Source of the DNA: Chromatiales bacterium
GTDB taxonomy: Bacteria; Pseudomonadota; Gammaproteobacteria; Steroidobacterales; GCA-2729495
Assembly (NCBI GenBank): GCA_016789885.1
Contig: JAEUPZ010000001.1
Coordinates: 1 to 50,805 of the forward strand
Direction: 5' to 3'
Length of the DNA stretch: 50,805 nucleotides
A model generated the notes under the pieces. That model was not told the DNA's origin and made no database searches. It worked only from the letters and a program-made list of their open reading frames with translations. Shown one piece after another: positions 1 through 8,343 of this stretch. How positions within the stretch are numbered: position 1 is the stretch's first letter; every line of letters starts with the position of its first letter. The position numbers and the translations under genes are program-made.

Positions 1-1
1 C

Positions 2-823
2 ACGGCAGCTCCGGCGCTGGACGCGGCAGAACTCGAGCGCGGCGCCTACCTCGTCGCGGCCGGCGGCTGCGTGAGTTGCCACACCGCCGACCGCCCGGAC
101 GCGCCGCCGCTCGCCGGCGGGCGCGCCCTGCCCACGCCCTTCGGCACCTTCTACGCCCCGAACATCACGCCGGACCGCGACACCGGCATCGGCGGATGGT
201 CCGTCGATGACGTCGTGCGGGCCCTTCGCGAGGGCCGGCGCCCCGACGGCCAGCCCTACTTCCCGGCCTTTCCCTACACCGCCTACGCGGGGCTCGCGGA
301 GGACGACGCGCGCGCCATTGGTGCCTGGCTCCTCGCGCAGCCGGCCGTCAGGCAGGCGGTGCCGGAGCACGATCTCCCCTGGTTCCTGCAGTCCCGCTGG
401 GTGATGCTGGCCTGGAACTTCCTGAACTTCACGCCAGGCGCCTTCTCGCCTGACCCGGCCCGGGACACCGCCTGGAACCGCGGTGCCTACCTGGTTCGCC
501 ACCTCGGCCACTGCGGCGAGTGCCACACGCCGCGCAACTGGCTGGGCGGCACCGACCGGTCCCGCGAACTGGCCGGCAACCCCGCGGGACCCGAGGACGC
601 GGTCGTGCCCAACATCACGCCGGACACTGACACCGGCATCGGCGCCTGGAGCGCGGACGAGCTGGTGATGTTCCTCGGCATGGGCATGACCCCCGACGGC
701 GACTTCACCGGCGCCTCCATGGGCAGTGTCATCACGGACAACACGTCGCGCCTGACGGATGGCGACCGGACTGCCATCGCCACATACCTGAAGTCGCTGC
801 CGGCGCTGCCCGCCGTCCGCTGA
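2..823 (+). CDS. Di-heme cytochrome c, 5'-truncated by the window edge
   Basis: The reading frame is open from base 2 and has no credible start in the window, so the N-terminus (signal peptide, perhaps another heme domain) lies upstream. Two covalent heme sites are visible: CVSCH at 68-82 and CGECH at 512-526. Each is followed by an N-I-T-P-D-x-D-T-G-I-G-x-W block, the repeated layout of the cytochrome c subunits of membrane-bound alcohol, aldehyde and gluconate-type dehydrogenases. Likely role: periplasmic electron transfer from a dehydrogenase to the respiratory chain. Family members often carry three hemes, and a third could be off the window. The dehydrogenase partner is not visible, so the donor is unknown. 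Confidence 0.85.
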   Translation, partial: TAAPALDAAELERGAYLVAAGGCVSCHTADRPDAPPLAGGRALPTPFGTFYAPNITPDRDTGIGGWSVDDVVRALREGRRPDGQPYFPAFPYTAYAGLAEDDARAIGAWLLAQPAVRQAVPEHDLPWFLQSRWVMLAWNFLNFTPGAFSPDPARDTAWNRGAYLVRHLGHCGECHTPRNWLGGTDRSRELAGNPAGPEDAVVPNITPDTDTGIGAWSADELVMFLGMGMTPDGDFTGASMGSVITDNTSRLTDGDRTAIATYLKSLPALPAVR

Positions 824-963
824 GCCGCGCTGCCGCCGGCGCGACATAAGGGTCCCTGCCCGCCTGCCCGTGCGCCGCCGGTCACGGCCGCGTCACGGGC
901 GCGTTGCTATGGTCCGGGCTCCGGCCTGCGCCCGCGCGGCCGCCGAACAAGAACAACAGATCC

Positions 964-2160
964 ATGGGGACCAGGCTTCTTGATGACCGGCTCGTGAGGA
1001 CGGCCTGCGCCGACCTGCAGCCCGGCATGTTCGTGGCCGTGCTCGACCGCTGCTGGCTGCAGACGCCCTATCCGCCCGGGGGCTTCCTGCTGCGGACCCT
1101 CGAGCAGCTGCGCGAACTGCAGCGCCACTGCGCGCACGTGTATGTCGATCCGGCCCGTGGCACCTCATCGGCGAAGAACGTTGCCAGCCTGGCACCAGTG
1201 GCCGCAGCGCCAGCCACCGACCCGCTGGCGGGCACCCGGGGCCAGCTGCAGGCGCTCGCGGCCGGCGTCGAGGCGGCGTTCCGCGCCGGGCGCGACGGCG
1301 AGGAACTGCCGCTGGCGCAACTCACGGAACTGGCCTCGCCGGTGCTGGCGTCCCTGCGCAGCGAGCCGGATGCGGTCCTCTGGCTGCTCGGCACCGGCCT
1401 CAAGGCAGGTCACCTGCCGCGCCGCGCCCTCGGCACCGGCATCCTGCTGGGGCTCTTCGCACAGCGTCTCGGTCACGGTGCCACCGACGCGCTGGACCTG
1501 ATGCTCGCCGGGCTGTTGCTCGACGTCGGCAAGCTCGCCGTGCCGGTGACGATCCTCGCCAAGCCCGGTCGCCTCAACGATAGCGAGCAGGCCTTCATCC
1601 GGCGTCACGTGCGCCGTGGCCTCTACCTGGCACGCACGGCGCCGGACCTGCCGGCGGCCGTCGAGGAGGCCATCATCGGCCACCACGAGCGCCTCGACGG
1701 CAGCGGCTACCCCCGGGGCTGCCGCAGCGCCGACATACCGGCAGCGGCGCGCATGGCGGCCATCGTCGATGCCTACGACGCGCTGACACTCGAGCGCCGC
1801 TACGCCCACGCGGTGCCGGCACACAACGCGCTGCGCGTGCTCGACGACGAGAGCCGCACGAAGTTCGACGCGGCGCTGCTGCAGTTCTTCGCGCACGTCG
1901 TCGGCGCCTGGCCCACCGGCTCGTGGGTCCAGCTCGATGACGGCCGCATCGGCATCGTCCGCGCCCAGACGCCGGACGAGCCCCAGCGGCCGCGGGTCGC
2001 GCTGGTCAGCGACAGCGCCGGCCGGCCGCTGCCGCATCCAGCCAGGCTGTGGACACCGCTGCGGCGGGGCGACATCCTGCGCGGGCTGGCGCCGGGTCAC
2101 TTCCGGCTGCCAAAGGCTATCGTCGGCCCGGCGCTCGCCGCTGCCGCCGCCGCGGCCTGA
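964..2160 (+). CDS. HD-GYP-type protein with a degenerate HD motif
   Basis: A 398-residue soluble protein. The N-terminal part (about 1-110) resembles the DUF3391 domain that precedes many HD-GYP domains. The second half carries the GYP signature HHERLDGSGYP (H240, H241, D245, GYP 248-250). HD-GYP proteins are cyclic-di-GMP phosphodiesterases with a bi- or trinuclear metal site. Here the usual H-D of 'HDIGK' reads L186-D187-V-G-K, so one metal-ligand His is missing. Activity may be lost or altered, and a c-di-GMP binding or scaffolding role is possible. ATG 964 is preferred over an in-frame ATG at 904 because homology to DUF3391 begins just after 964. Confidence 0.8.
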   Translation: MGTRLLDDRLVRTACADLQPGMFVAVLDRCWLQTPYPPGGFLLRTLEQLRELQRHCAHVYVDPARGTSSAKNVASLAPVAAAPATDPLAGTRGQLQALAAGVEAAFRAGRDGEELPLAQLTELASPVLASLRSEPDAVLWLLGTGLKAGHLPRRALGTGILLGLFAQRLGHGATDALDLMLAGLLLDVGKLAVPVTILAKPGRLNDSEQAFIRRHVRRGLYLARTAPDLPAAVEEAIIGHHERLDGSGYPRGCRSADIPAAARMAAIVDAYDALTLERRYAHAVPAHNALRVLDDESRTKFDAALLQFFAHVVGAWPTGSWVQLDDGRIGIVRAQTPDEPQRPRVALVSDSAGRPLPHPARLWTPLRRGDILRGLAPGHFRLPKAIVGPALAAAAAAA

Positions 2161-2202
2161 GGGGCCCTCGACGGGCCCGGCGACGGACGGCACACTCGCG
2201 CC

Positions 2203-2928
2203 ATGTCCTCGACCGCAGCCCCCCCGCCCCCGCCGCCGCCGTCCGACGGCAGCGTCCAGCTGTTCAGCTTCGAGGGCTGCCCCTACGCGCAGCGCAGCCG
2301 CATGGCCCTCATCGAGAAGGGCATCGAGGCAACGCTCATCGAGATCGACCTCTTCAACCGCCCGGACTGGTTCCGCGCCGTGTCGCCCTACGGCAAGGTT
2401 CCGCTCCTGCGCCACGCCGGCGGCACGGTCTACGAGTCCGGCATCATCAACCAGTACCTCGACGAGGCGTTTCCCGGACCTGCGCTGATGCCGTCGACGC
2501 CCCTCGGGCGGGCCCACGCGCGCATCTGGATGGACTACTGCGAGACGCGCTTCCTGCCGGCCGCCAACGCCGTGGTGGCCCACGGCGGCGACGAGGCAAG
2601 GCGACAGGCGGCGGTTGCTGCCTTCAGCGAGGTCCTCCGCTTCCTCGACCGCGAGGCGCTCGGCCAGCTGACAACCGATGGCCCGTACTTTTTCGGCGCC
2701 CGTCCGGGCCTCGTGGACATCCACTACTCGCCGTTCTTCGAACGATTCGGCACCTACCGGGAACTTGGCGGGGCCGAGTGGCCCGCTGACTGCGAGCGGT
2801 TGCGGCGATGGTTCGGGGCGATGCAGGAACGTCCGAGCTACCGGGCCACGGCCAGGCCGACCGAGTACCACCTCGAAGCGCGGCGCCAGATGATGGCCCG
2901 GCGCCGGGCGGTGGCTCCCGCGGCGTGA
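2203..2928 (+). CDS. Glutathione S-transferase, omega-like (Cys-type)
   Basis: A 241-residue cytosolic GST-fold protein. After a Pro-rich N-tail, the thioredoxin-like domain has C26-P-Y-A-Q-R, the cysteine active site of omega/lambda and dehydroascorbate reductase-like GSTs rather than the Tyr/Ser of classical ones. The cis-Pro region (GKVPLL) and glutathione-contact E-S (VYESGIINQYL) follow; the helical domain is about 95-220. Such enzymes do thiol transfer or deglutathionylation; the substrate is unknown. The stop codon overlaps the GTG of the downstream Sir2 gene, so the two are probably co-translated. A CACACT hexamer sits 6 nt before the ATG. Confidence 0.85.
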   Translation: MSSTAAPPPPPPPSDGSVQLFSFEGCPYAQRSRMALIEKGIEATLIEIDLFNRPDWFRAVSPYGKVPLLRHAGGTVYESGIINQYLDEAFPGPALMPSTPLGRAHARIWMDYCETRFLPAANAVVAHGGDEARRQAAVAAFSEVLRFLDREALGQLTTDGPYFFGARPGLVDIHYSPFFERFGTYRELGGAEWPADCERLRRWFGAMQERPSYRATARPTEYHLEARRQMMARRRAVAPAA

Positions 2929-3776
2929 CCCCGGCCGCGGCGACACCGACCGCGGGCTCCCTCGACGCGCTGGCCGACCTCGTCGCGACATCCCGCTCGC
3001 TGGTGGTGCTGACGGGCGCCGGCTGCAGCACGGGCTCCGGCATTCCCGACTACCGCGACGAACACGGCGCCTGGAAGCACGCTCGCCCCGTGCTGCTGCC
3101 CGACTTCCTGCGGGATCCGCAGGTGCGCCAGCGCTACTGGGGCCGCAGCATCGTCGGCTGGCCACGTTTCGCCGCCGCGGCCCCGAACGCTGGCCATCGC
3201 GCCCTTGCGGCCCTCGGCCACGCGGGCCACGTTTCGGCACTGGTCACGCAGAACGTTGACCGCCTGCACCAGCGGGCCGGCAGCGACGCGGCGATCGACC
3301 TGCACGGCCGGCTCGACCGGGTGGAGTGCCTGGGCTGCCGGGCAGAGTTGTCGCGCGCCGACCTCCAGCTGCGGCTGGAGTCCCTGAATCCCGGCTGGGA
3401 ACCACCGGCCGCAGCGCCCGGCCCGGATGGCGATGCACAACTGGCGGGAGCCGACTTCGGCCGCTTCCAGGTCCCGGCCTGCAGCCAGTGCGGCGGCATC
3501 CTGAAGCCGGCCGTCGTGTTCTTCGGCGAGTCCATTCCGGCCGCGACCCGCCGGGCCGCCACCGCCGCCTTTGCCCGGGCCGACGCCGTACTGGTCGTCG
3601 GCAGTTCGCTGATGGTCTACTCGGGCTACGCACTTGTCCGCGATGCGGCCCGGCGCAACGTGCCCGTGGCCTGCATCGGCCTCGGCCGCACCCGGGCGGA
3701 CGACCTGCTCTCCCTGCTGGTCGCCGCCGACTGTGCCGGGGCACTCACGGCCCTGGCCACCCGCCTCGGCGTTTAG
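2925..3776 (+). CDS. Sir2-family NAD-dependent protein deacylase
   Basis: A 283-residue sirtuin. The NAD-binding GAG-C-S-T-x-S-G-I-P-D-Y-R block is at about 31-44, followed by TQNVDRLHQRAG, the catalytic His in DLHG, two zinc-binding CxxC pairs (CLGC and CSQC), KPAVVFFGE and the GSS segment of the Rossmann fold. The IPDYR form and zinc spacing resemble SIRT4-like class II sirtuins, which remove acyl groups from lysine using NAD. The GTG start at 2925 overlaps the GST stop by 4 bp (GTGA), indicating translational coupling; the longer frame from 2808 would run inside the GST gene. The substrate cannot be told from sequence. Confidence 0.88.
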   Translation: MTPAAATPTAGSLDALADLVATSRSLVVLTGAGCSTGSGIPDYRDEHGAWKHARPVLLPDFLRDPQVRQRYWGRSIVGWPRFAAAAPNAGHRALAALGHAGHVSALVTQNVDRLHQRAGSDAAIDLHGRLDRVECLGCRAELSRADLQLRLESLNPGWEPPAAAPGPDGDAQLAGADFGRFQVPACSQCGGILKPAVVFFGESIPAATRRAATAAFARADAVLVVGSSLMVYSGYALVRDAARRNVPVACIGLGRTRADDLLSLLVAADCAGALTALATRLGV

Positions 3777-3787
3777 GCAAGTACCCG

Positions 3788-3888
3788 TTGACAGAAGTTA
3801 TCGCCGTGATAAACGTCATTACAGGCGCGCGGAGGGCGCCGGGTTCCGGAATGTAAACAGTCGGTTAACAGACGGGCGCTGTCATAAC
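3788..3888 (+). promoter_or_regulatory. Putative promoter/operator region of the LuxR-type gene
   Basis: This stretch is clearly AT-richer than its surroundings. A perfect -35 hexamer TTGACA lies at 3788-3793, with a weak -10 (TAAACG, 3810-3815). The inverted repeat TTATC-gccgt-GATAA (3798-3812) sits in the spacer, and a second imperfect one, GTTAACAG ... CTGTCATAAC, spans 3864-3888. These look like operator sites, perhaps for the downstream regulator itself. No binding protein can be assigned. Confidence 0.4.
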
Positions 3889-3931
3889 CGAGTCGCGGGC
3901 CGCCGTGGGGGCAGGTCCGGGGGGATCGCCC

Positions 3932-5095
3932 ATGAGTGATGGATCCGGCCTGCCGGCCGGCGAACGCCTGACGAACCTGATCGGCGCGGCCTATGCGACG
4001 GGCCTTGCTGCTGACGGCTGGTCGCCACTGGCCGACGAACTGCGCACGGCCTTCGACAGCGACCTCGCCATCGTCCAGTACCACGACCACCGGGAGCCGG
4101 AGCGCTCCTTCGTCGTCGCCTCGGGGCTGGGGCACGAGTTCCTGGCGGCCTACGAGACGCACTCCGGCATGGCGACGGAGCGCGAAGACGATGTGCTCTG
4201 GCAGGCGGCCAAGGTCTCCCGGCCCGGCAGCGTCTACCTCAACGTCGACCTGCGCTCCGTAGAGGAAGAGCGCCGCAGCGAGCTCTACCGGCTGCTGGCC
4301 AAGCCCTGGGACCTCCTCTACTTCATGAGCGGCGTGGCGATGAACTCGCCCGAGGCCAGCGCCTACATCTCCCTGGGCCGCACGACCGACACCGGCTGCT
4401 TCACGTCCCTCGAGCGGCACCTGCTCGGCAGCCGCCTGCTCGGACACTTCGGCCACAGCCTCGCCCTGCACCGGGGCTTTGCATCGGCCATGCGCCAGGC
4501 CGCCCTGTACAGCAGCGTCCTCGACGCGATGCCCGACGGGATCGTCGTCTTCGGTGCCGACGGCCAGGCCATCCTGGCCAACCGTGCCGCCGACTCGATC
4601 TTCGCCGGTACCGGCGTAGTGCTGCTGCGCGACGGCCGCCTCGAGACGCCCGATCCGGGCCGGCAGGCGCTGCTGGACCGGGCGCTGCAGGCCGCCCTCG
4701 CAGGCCCCGGGCCCGCAGTCCCCGCACCGGTTTACCTGGCCGCGGCCGGCGCGGCGACGCCGGTCCTGCGCGTCACCTTCTCGCCCCTCGGGCCGCCCGG
4801 CAGCGACCCTGCCCTGGCCGGCGCGCTGCCGGCCGGGGCCGCCGCCCTGGCCGTCATCTGCACGGCCACCGGACTTCAGCCATCGGCCCTTGCCACGCGC
4901 TACAGCTTCACGCCGGCCGAAGAGCGGCTGTGCCTGCTGCTGGTGGCCGGTCGCAGCCTGCAGGAAGCCGCGGACACCCTCGACATCACGCGGAACACCG
5001 CCAAGACGCATCTGGGCCGCGTGTTCGACAAGACGGGCGTGCGCTCGCAGGGGGGCCTGATCGGCCTGCTGGCCCCGATCCTGAACAACCGGTAA
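3932..5095 (+). CDS. PAS-containing LuxR-type transcriptional regulator
   Basis: A 387-residue cytosolic protein. The N-terminal 170 residues are a sensor-like region of unassigned family. A PAS-like segment starts at about 190 (LDAMPDGIVVFGADGQAILANRAA). The last about 60 residues form a LuxR/FixJ-type helix-turn-helix (FTPAEERLCLLLVAGRSLQEAADTL, then NTAKTHLGRVFDKTG). No receiver aspartate is seen, so control is probably by ligand or protein contact. ATG 3932 is chosen because GGGGGG at 3919-3924 lies 7 nt upstream as a ribosome-binding site. The upstream leader holds inverted repeats, suggesting autoregulation. A two-component pair follows after 56 bp, but whether it is co-transcribed is unclear. 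Confidence 0.8.
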   Translation: MSDGSGLPAGERLTNLIGAAYATGLAADGWSPLADELRTAFDSDLAIVQYHDHREPERSFVVASGLGHEFLAAYETHSGMATEREDDVLWQAAKVSRPGSVYLNVDLRSVEEERRSELYRLLAKPWDLLYFMSGVAMNSPEASAYISLGRTTDTGCFTSLERHLLGSRLLGHFGHSLALHRGFASAMRQAALYSSVLDAMPDGIVVFGADGQAILANRAADSIFAGTGVVLLRDGRLETPDPGRQALLDRALQAALAGPGPAVPAPVYLAAAGAATPVLRVTFSPLGPPGSDPALAGALPAGAAALAVICTATGLQPSALATRYSFTPAEERLCLLLVAGRSLQEAADTLDITRNTAKTHLGRVFDKTGVRSQGGLIGLLAPILNNR

Positions 5096-5139
5096 CCGCC
5101 GGCGCCGACCAGTCGACGCCACCGCGGCCAGCCTGGCGC

Positions 5140-5145
5140 TACACT
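5140..5145 (+). promoter_or_regulatory. Candidate -10 element placing transcription start at the ATG
   Basis: TACACT lies exactly 6 nt before ATG 5152. If it is the -10 box, the response regulator mRNA would be leaderless. No good -35 is seen, and no Shine-Dalgarno sequence precedes the ATG. Confidence 0.4.
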
Positions 5146-5151
5146 CCCGCC

Positions 5152-5832
5152 ATGCGCGTACTGGTGATCGAAGACGACCCCGGCGTCGCCGGCTTCGTGG
5201 TCGGCGGCCTGCGCGAGGCCGGCCACATCGTCGACCACGCGGCCGACGGGCGCGACGGCCTGCACCAGGCGGGCTCGGGCAGCTACGACGTGCTCGTGGT
5301 CGACCGCATGCTCCCGGGCATCGACGGCCTCGAGATCCTGCGGCAGCTGCGCGCCGCCGGCAACGACACCCCGGCGCTGGTGCTGTCGGCGCTCGGCGAG
5401 GTGGACGACAAGGTGCGGGGCCTGCGCGCCGGCGCCGACGACTACCTGGGCAAGCCCTTCGCCTTCGCCGAGCTCATGGCCCGGCTCGAGGCCATCACGC
5501 GCCGCCCGGCCCGCGACGGCGAAGTAACCGAGCTGCGCGTCGCCGACCTCGAGATGAACCTCCTGAGCCGCGAGGTGCGGCGCGCCGGCCAGGGGATCGA
5601 CCTCCAGCCGCGCGAGTTCCGGCTGCTCGAGTACCTGGTGCGCAACCGCGACCAGGTCGTCACGCGCACCATGCTGCTCGAGAACGTCTGGGACTACCAC
5701 TTCGACCCGCAGACCAACGTCATCGACGTCCACATCAGCCGCCTGCGGCGCAAGGTCGACAAGGGCTTTCCCGTACCGCTGATCCACACGGTGCGGGGCG
5801 CCGGCTACAAGCTCAGCGAACACGGCGCGTGA
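5152..5832 (+). CDS. OmpR/PhoP-type response regulator
   Basis: A 226-residue two-component regulator. The receiver domain (1-115) has the acidic pair E7-D8-D9, phospho-acceptor D51 (VLVVDRMLPG) and K101 (LGKPF). The winged-helix DNA-binding domain spans about 130-225 (LQPREFRLLEYLVRN; NVIDVHISRLRRKVD; IHTVRGAGYKL). It is paired with the histidine kinase whose GTG start overlaps its stop by 4 bp (GTGA). ATG 5152 is used because the receiver domain begins right there. The signal is unknown; the family includes regulators of envelope stress, metals and cationic peptides. Confidence 0.93.
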   Translation: MRVLVIEDDPGVAGFVVGGLREAGHIVDHAADGRDGLHQAGSGSYDVLVVDRMLPGIDGLEILRQLRAAGNDTPALVLSALGEVDDKVRGLRAGADDYLGKPFAFAELMARLEAITRRPARDGEVTELRVADLEMNLLSREVRRAGQGIDLQPREFRLLEYLVRNRDQVVTRTMLLENVWDYHFDPQTNVIDVHISRLRRKVDKGFPVPLIHTVRGAGYKLSEHGA

Positions 5833-7286
5833 ACCCGCTCCGGCTGATCCGGACCTCCACGTTCCAGCTGGCCTGGTGGTACATGGGGATCTTCGGCGCC
5901 TCGGCGCTGATCCTCGTCGGCTATGTCTGGTGGGCCACGTCGACCTACCTCGAGCAGCAGACCAACATCGCCGTCGAGGCCGAGATCACCGGCCTTGTCG
6001 AGCAGTACCGCCAGCGGGGCATCCGCGGCATCGAGAACCTCATCCGCGAGCGGCTGTCGACCAGCAGCGGCTCGTCGACGATCTACCTGTTCGTCGATTC
6101 CGACCTCAAGCCACTGGCCGGCAACCTGCCGGCCTGGCCCCAGGGCACGCTCGACGGGGCGGGCTGGTACAGCTTCACCCAGGTCGACGCCGACGGGCGC
6201 GCGGTGCCGGCCCGGGGCCAGGTCTTCATCCTGAGCGACGGGCGGCGCCTGCTGGTGGGCCAGAACCAGGCCCGCCTCGAGGCGACGCGCGAGCTCATCA
6301 ACAACGCATCGCTCTGGGCCTTCGGCATCGGCATCGTGCTGGCACTCGTCGGCGGCATGCTGATGAGCTACAGCGTCACGCGGCGCATCGACGCCATCAA
6401 CCGCACCAGCCGCGAGATCATGGCCGGCGGCCTGCAGCGGCGCATGCCGGTGCGGGGCGTCAACGACGAGTTCGACCAGCTGGCCGGCAGCCTGAACGCC
6501 ATGCTCGACCGCATCGACCAGCTCATCGAGGGCGTGCGCGCGGTGGCAGACAACATCGCCCACGACCTGCGCACGCCGCTGACGCGGCTGCGGGGCCGGC
6601 TCGAGACCCTGGCCGGCCGCCGCGACCTCGATGACGCGGTGCGCGCGGAGCTCGGCGACTGCCTCGGCGAGTCGGACCAGTTGCTCGCCACGTTCAGGGC
6701 CCTGCTGCGCATCGCGCGGCTCGAGTCCGGCACCCACGAGGGCGAGTGGCAGCAGGTGGACCTGCCGGCGCTGCTGCACGACGCCTGGGAGCTCTACGCG
6801 GCCGTGGCCGAGGAGCGCGACATCCGTGTGCGGCCGGCGACCGGCAGCGGCAGCGTGCGCGGTGATGCCGACCTGATCTTCCAGGCCGTGTCGAACCTGC
6901 TGGACAACGCCGTCAAGTACAGCCCGGCCGGCAGCGAGGTGTCGCTGGAGCTGGCCGACCGCGGCGCCGACGTGGCCATCCGCGTGGCCGACCACGGCCC
7001 CGGCATTCCGGCGGCGGAGCACGGCAAGGTCATGGACCGCTTCTACCGCGTGGCTGCCACGGCCGCCCTGCCCGGCAGCGGCCTCGGGCTCTCGCTCGTC
7101 CGCGCCATCGCCGTGCATCATGGCGGCCGGCTCGAGTTCGGCGACAATGCGCCGGGGCTGGTGGCCATGCTGGTGCTGCCGAAATCCCCCGGCGGCCCCG
7201 AGACGGGCGCCCCGGCGCCCCGCCCGGGCGCGGCGGCAGCACGGGAGCCGGCGGCACATACGGCGGCAGAACAGGTGGTGGGCTAG
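5829..7286 (+). CDS. Membrane sensor histidine kinase
   Basis: A 485-residue inner-membrane kinase, partner of the preceding regulator. Transmembrane helices at about 14-36 and 162-183 enclose a periplasmic sensor of about 125 residues. A HAMP linker follows, then the dimerisation/phospho-acceptor box with H245 (NIAHDLRTPLTRL). The ATP domain has the N-box (SNLLDNAVKYS), G1 (DHGPGIP) and G2 (GSGLGLSLV). The C-terminal 45 residues are Ala/Pro-rich and probably disordered. The GTG start overlaps the regulator stop. The next gene begins on the base after the stop, so the three genes form one operon. Confidence 0.92.
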   Translation: MNPLRLIRTSTFQLAWWYMGIFGASALILVGYVWWATSTYLEQQTNIAVEAEITGLVEQYRQRGIRGIENLIRERLSTSSGSSTIYLFVDSDLKPLAGNLPAWPQGTLDGAGWYSFTQVDADGRAVPARGQVFILSDGRRLLVGQNQARLEATRELINNASLWAFGIGIVLALVGGMLMSYSVTRRIDAINRTSREIMAGGLQRRMPVRGVNDEFDQLAGSLNAMLDRIDQLIEGVRAVADNIAHDLRTPLTRLRGRLETLAGRRDLDDAVRAELGDCLGESDQLLATFRALLRIARLESGTHEGEWQQVDLPALLHDAWELYAAVAEERDIRVRPATGSGSVRGDADLIFQAVSNLLDNAVKYSPAGSEVSLELADRGADVAIRVADHGPGIPAAEHGKVMDRFYRVAATAALPGSGLGLSLVRAIAVHHGGRLEFGDNAPGLVAMLVLPKSPGGPETGAPAPRPGAAAAREPAAHTAAEQVVG

Positions 7287-7646
7287 ATGGAACGCTTCCT
7301 CATCCGTGCACTCGTGGCGGCGGCAGGCCTCTGGCTCGCCGCCGAGTGGCTCGACGGCCTGGCCTTCCGCGACGGCACCACGCTGCTCATGGCCGCCCTG
7401 CTCCTCGGCCTCATCAATGCCTTCGTGCGGCCACTGGTCGTGCTCCTCACACTGCCGCTCACCGTGCTGACCGTGGGACTCTTCCTGCTGGTGGTGAACG
7501 CGCTGATGCTCGGCCTGGTGGCCCTGCTGCTGCCGGGCTTCCAGATCGAGGGCTTCGGCACCGCACTGCTCGCCGCGCTGATCGTTGGCATCGTCAGCGG
7601 CATCGGGATGGCGCTGGTGGGGCCACGACTGCCGCCCCGCCCCTGA
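7287..7646 (+). CDS. Small four-helix membrane protein, phage-holin-4 superfamily (PF04020-like)
   Basis: A 119-residue protein made almost entirely of four hydrophobic helices (about 5-25, 30-50, 58-80, 90-112). The conserved N-A-F-V-R-P motif between helices 2 and 3 is typical of PF04020, often named 'phage holin family protein' although most members are chromosomal and not proven holins. The ATG directly follows the kinase TAG, indicating co-expression with the two-component pair. It could be an envelope protein regulated by or accessory to that system; function is unproven. Confidence 0.8.
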   Translation: MERFLIRALVAAAGLWLAAEWLDGLAFRDGTTLLMAALLLGLINAFVRPLVVLLTLPLTVLTVGLFLLVVNALMLGLVALLLPGFQIEGFGTALLAALIVGIVSGIGMALVGPRLPPRP

Positions 7647-7659
7647 GGCCGGCGCACCG

Positions 7660-8343
7660 TCAGCCCTCGCGCGGCCTGACGCCGACGCGGAAGCGCACCA
7701 GCAGGTCGTCCCGCACGGCCAGCATCCCGCCCATCACGCTGAACGGCGTGAGCCCGAGGTCGGCGTGGGTGAGCGGCAGCTCGCCGCGCACCAGCGGCCG
7801 CTCGCCCGGCACGATGGTGACCGGCACCCGGAACTCGCGCGTCGTGTCGCGCACCGTCACTGCCAGCGCCACGCTCCGCGCACCGTCGGCCGCGGTCAGG
7901 GTCTCGCCGCGCAGGCGGATGACCGGGAAGCGCGCGGCGTCGAGCACGCGCTCGCCCAGCAGGTTCGTGCGCGTTCCGTCCCGGGCGTCGTCGGCGACAG
8001 TGGCGGCGAAGTCCGGGCCCTCTTCGGCCCGCGGGCCTGGCGGATCGACGACGAACGACCCCACCGGCAGGGCCAGGTCGAAGCGGTACTCGCCGCCGGG
8101 CAGCGCGTCGATGCGCCCGTCCAGGGACGTCGACGTGATGACGTGGTTGTGACCGAGCGCTGCCAAGGCTCCCGCGCGATGGACCAGCACGCGCAGCTCC
8201 GTGGCCTGCGGATCGATGGCGAGCGCCCCGGCCCCCGCGACCGCCGGCGCGGGCGACGGTGGCGCCGCGCCCTCGCGCCGCGCCGCGCAGGCGGCGAGCA
8301 CGACCGCCAGCAGCAGGACGCCGGTGCGTGCGGCCAGCCTCAT
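7660..8343 (-). CDS. YceI-family lipoprotein
   Basis: A 227-residue exported protein. The signal peptide ends in a lipobox L-A-A-C with C19 as the lipidated residue. The mature part has the YceI beta-barrel pattern ([54 protein letters not shown]). YceI proteins bind isoprenoid-type lipids in the periplasm; individual functions are poorly defined. The ATG overlaps the msrA stop by 4 bp (ATGA), so the gene is translated with msrA, hinting at a shared envelope or oxidative-stress role. Confidence 0.85.
   Translation of the reverse strand: MRLAARTGVLLLAVVLAACAARREGAAPPSPAPAVAGAGALAIDPQATELRVLVHRAGALAALGHNHVITSTSLDGRIDALPGGEYRFDLALPVGSFVVDPPGPRAEEGPDFAATVADDARDGTRTNLLGERVLDAARFPVIRLRGETLTAADGARSVALAVTVRDTTREFRVPVTIVPGERPLVRGELPLTHADLGLTPFSVMGGMLAVRDDLLVRFRVGVRPREG

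Noticed and set aside
1165..3240. A 691-codon open frame on the minus strand opposite the HD-GYP, GST and Sir2 genes
   Set aside because: It lies antisense to three genes with clear conserved motifs, and its own translation is Arg/Gly/Ala-rich with no motif. GC-rich DNA gives such shadow frames.
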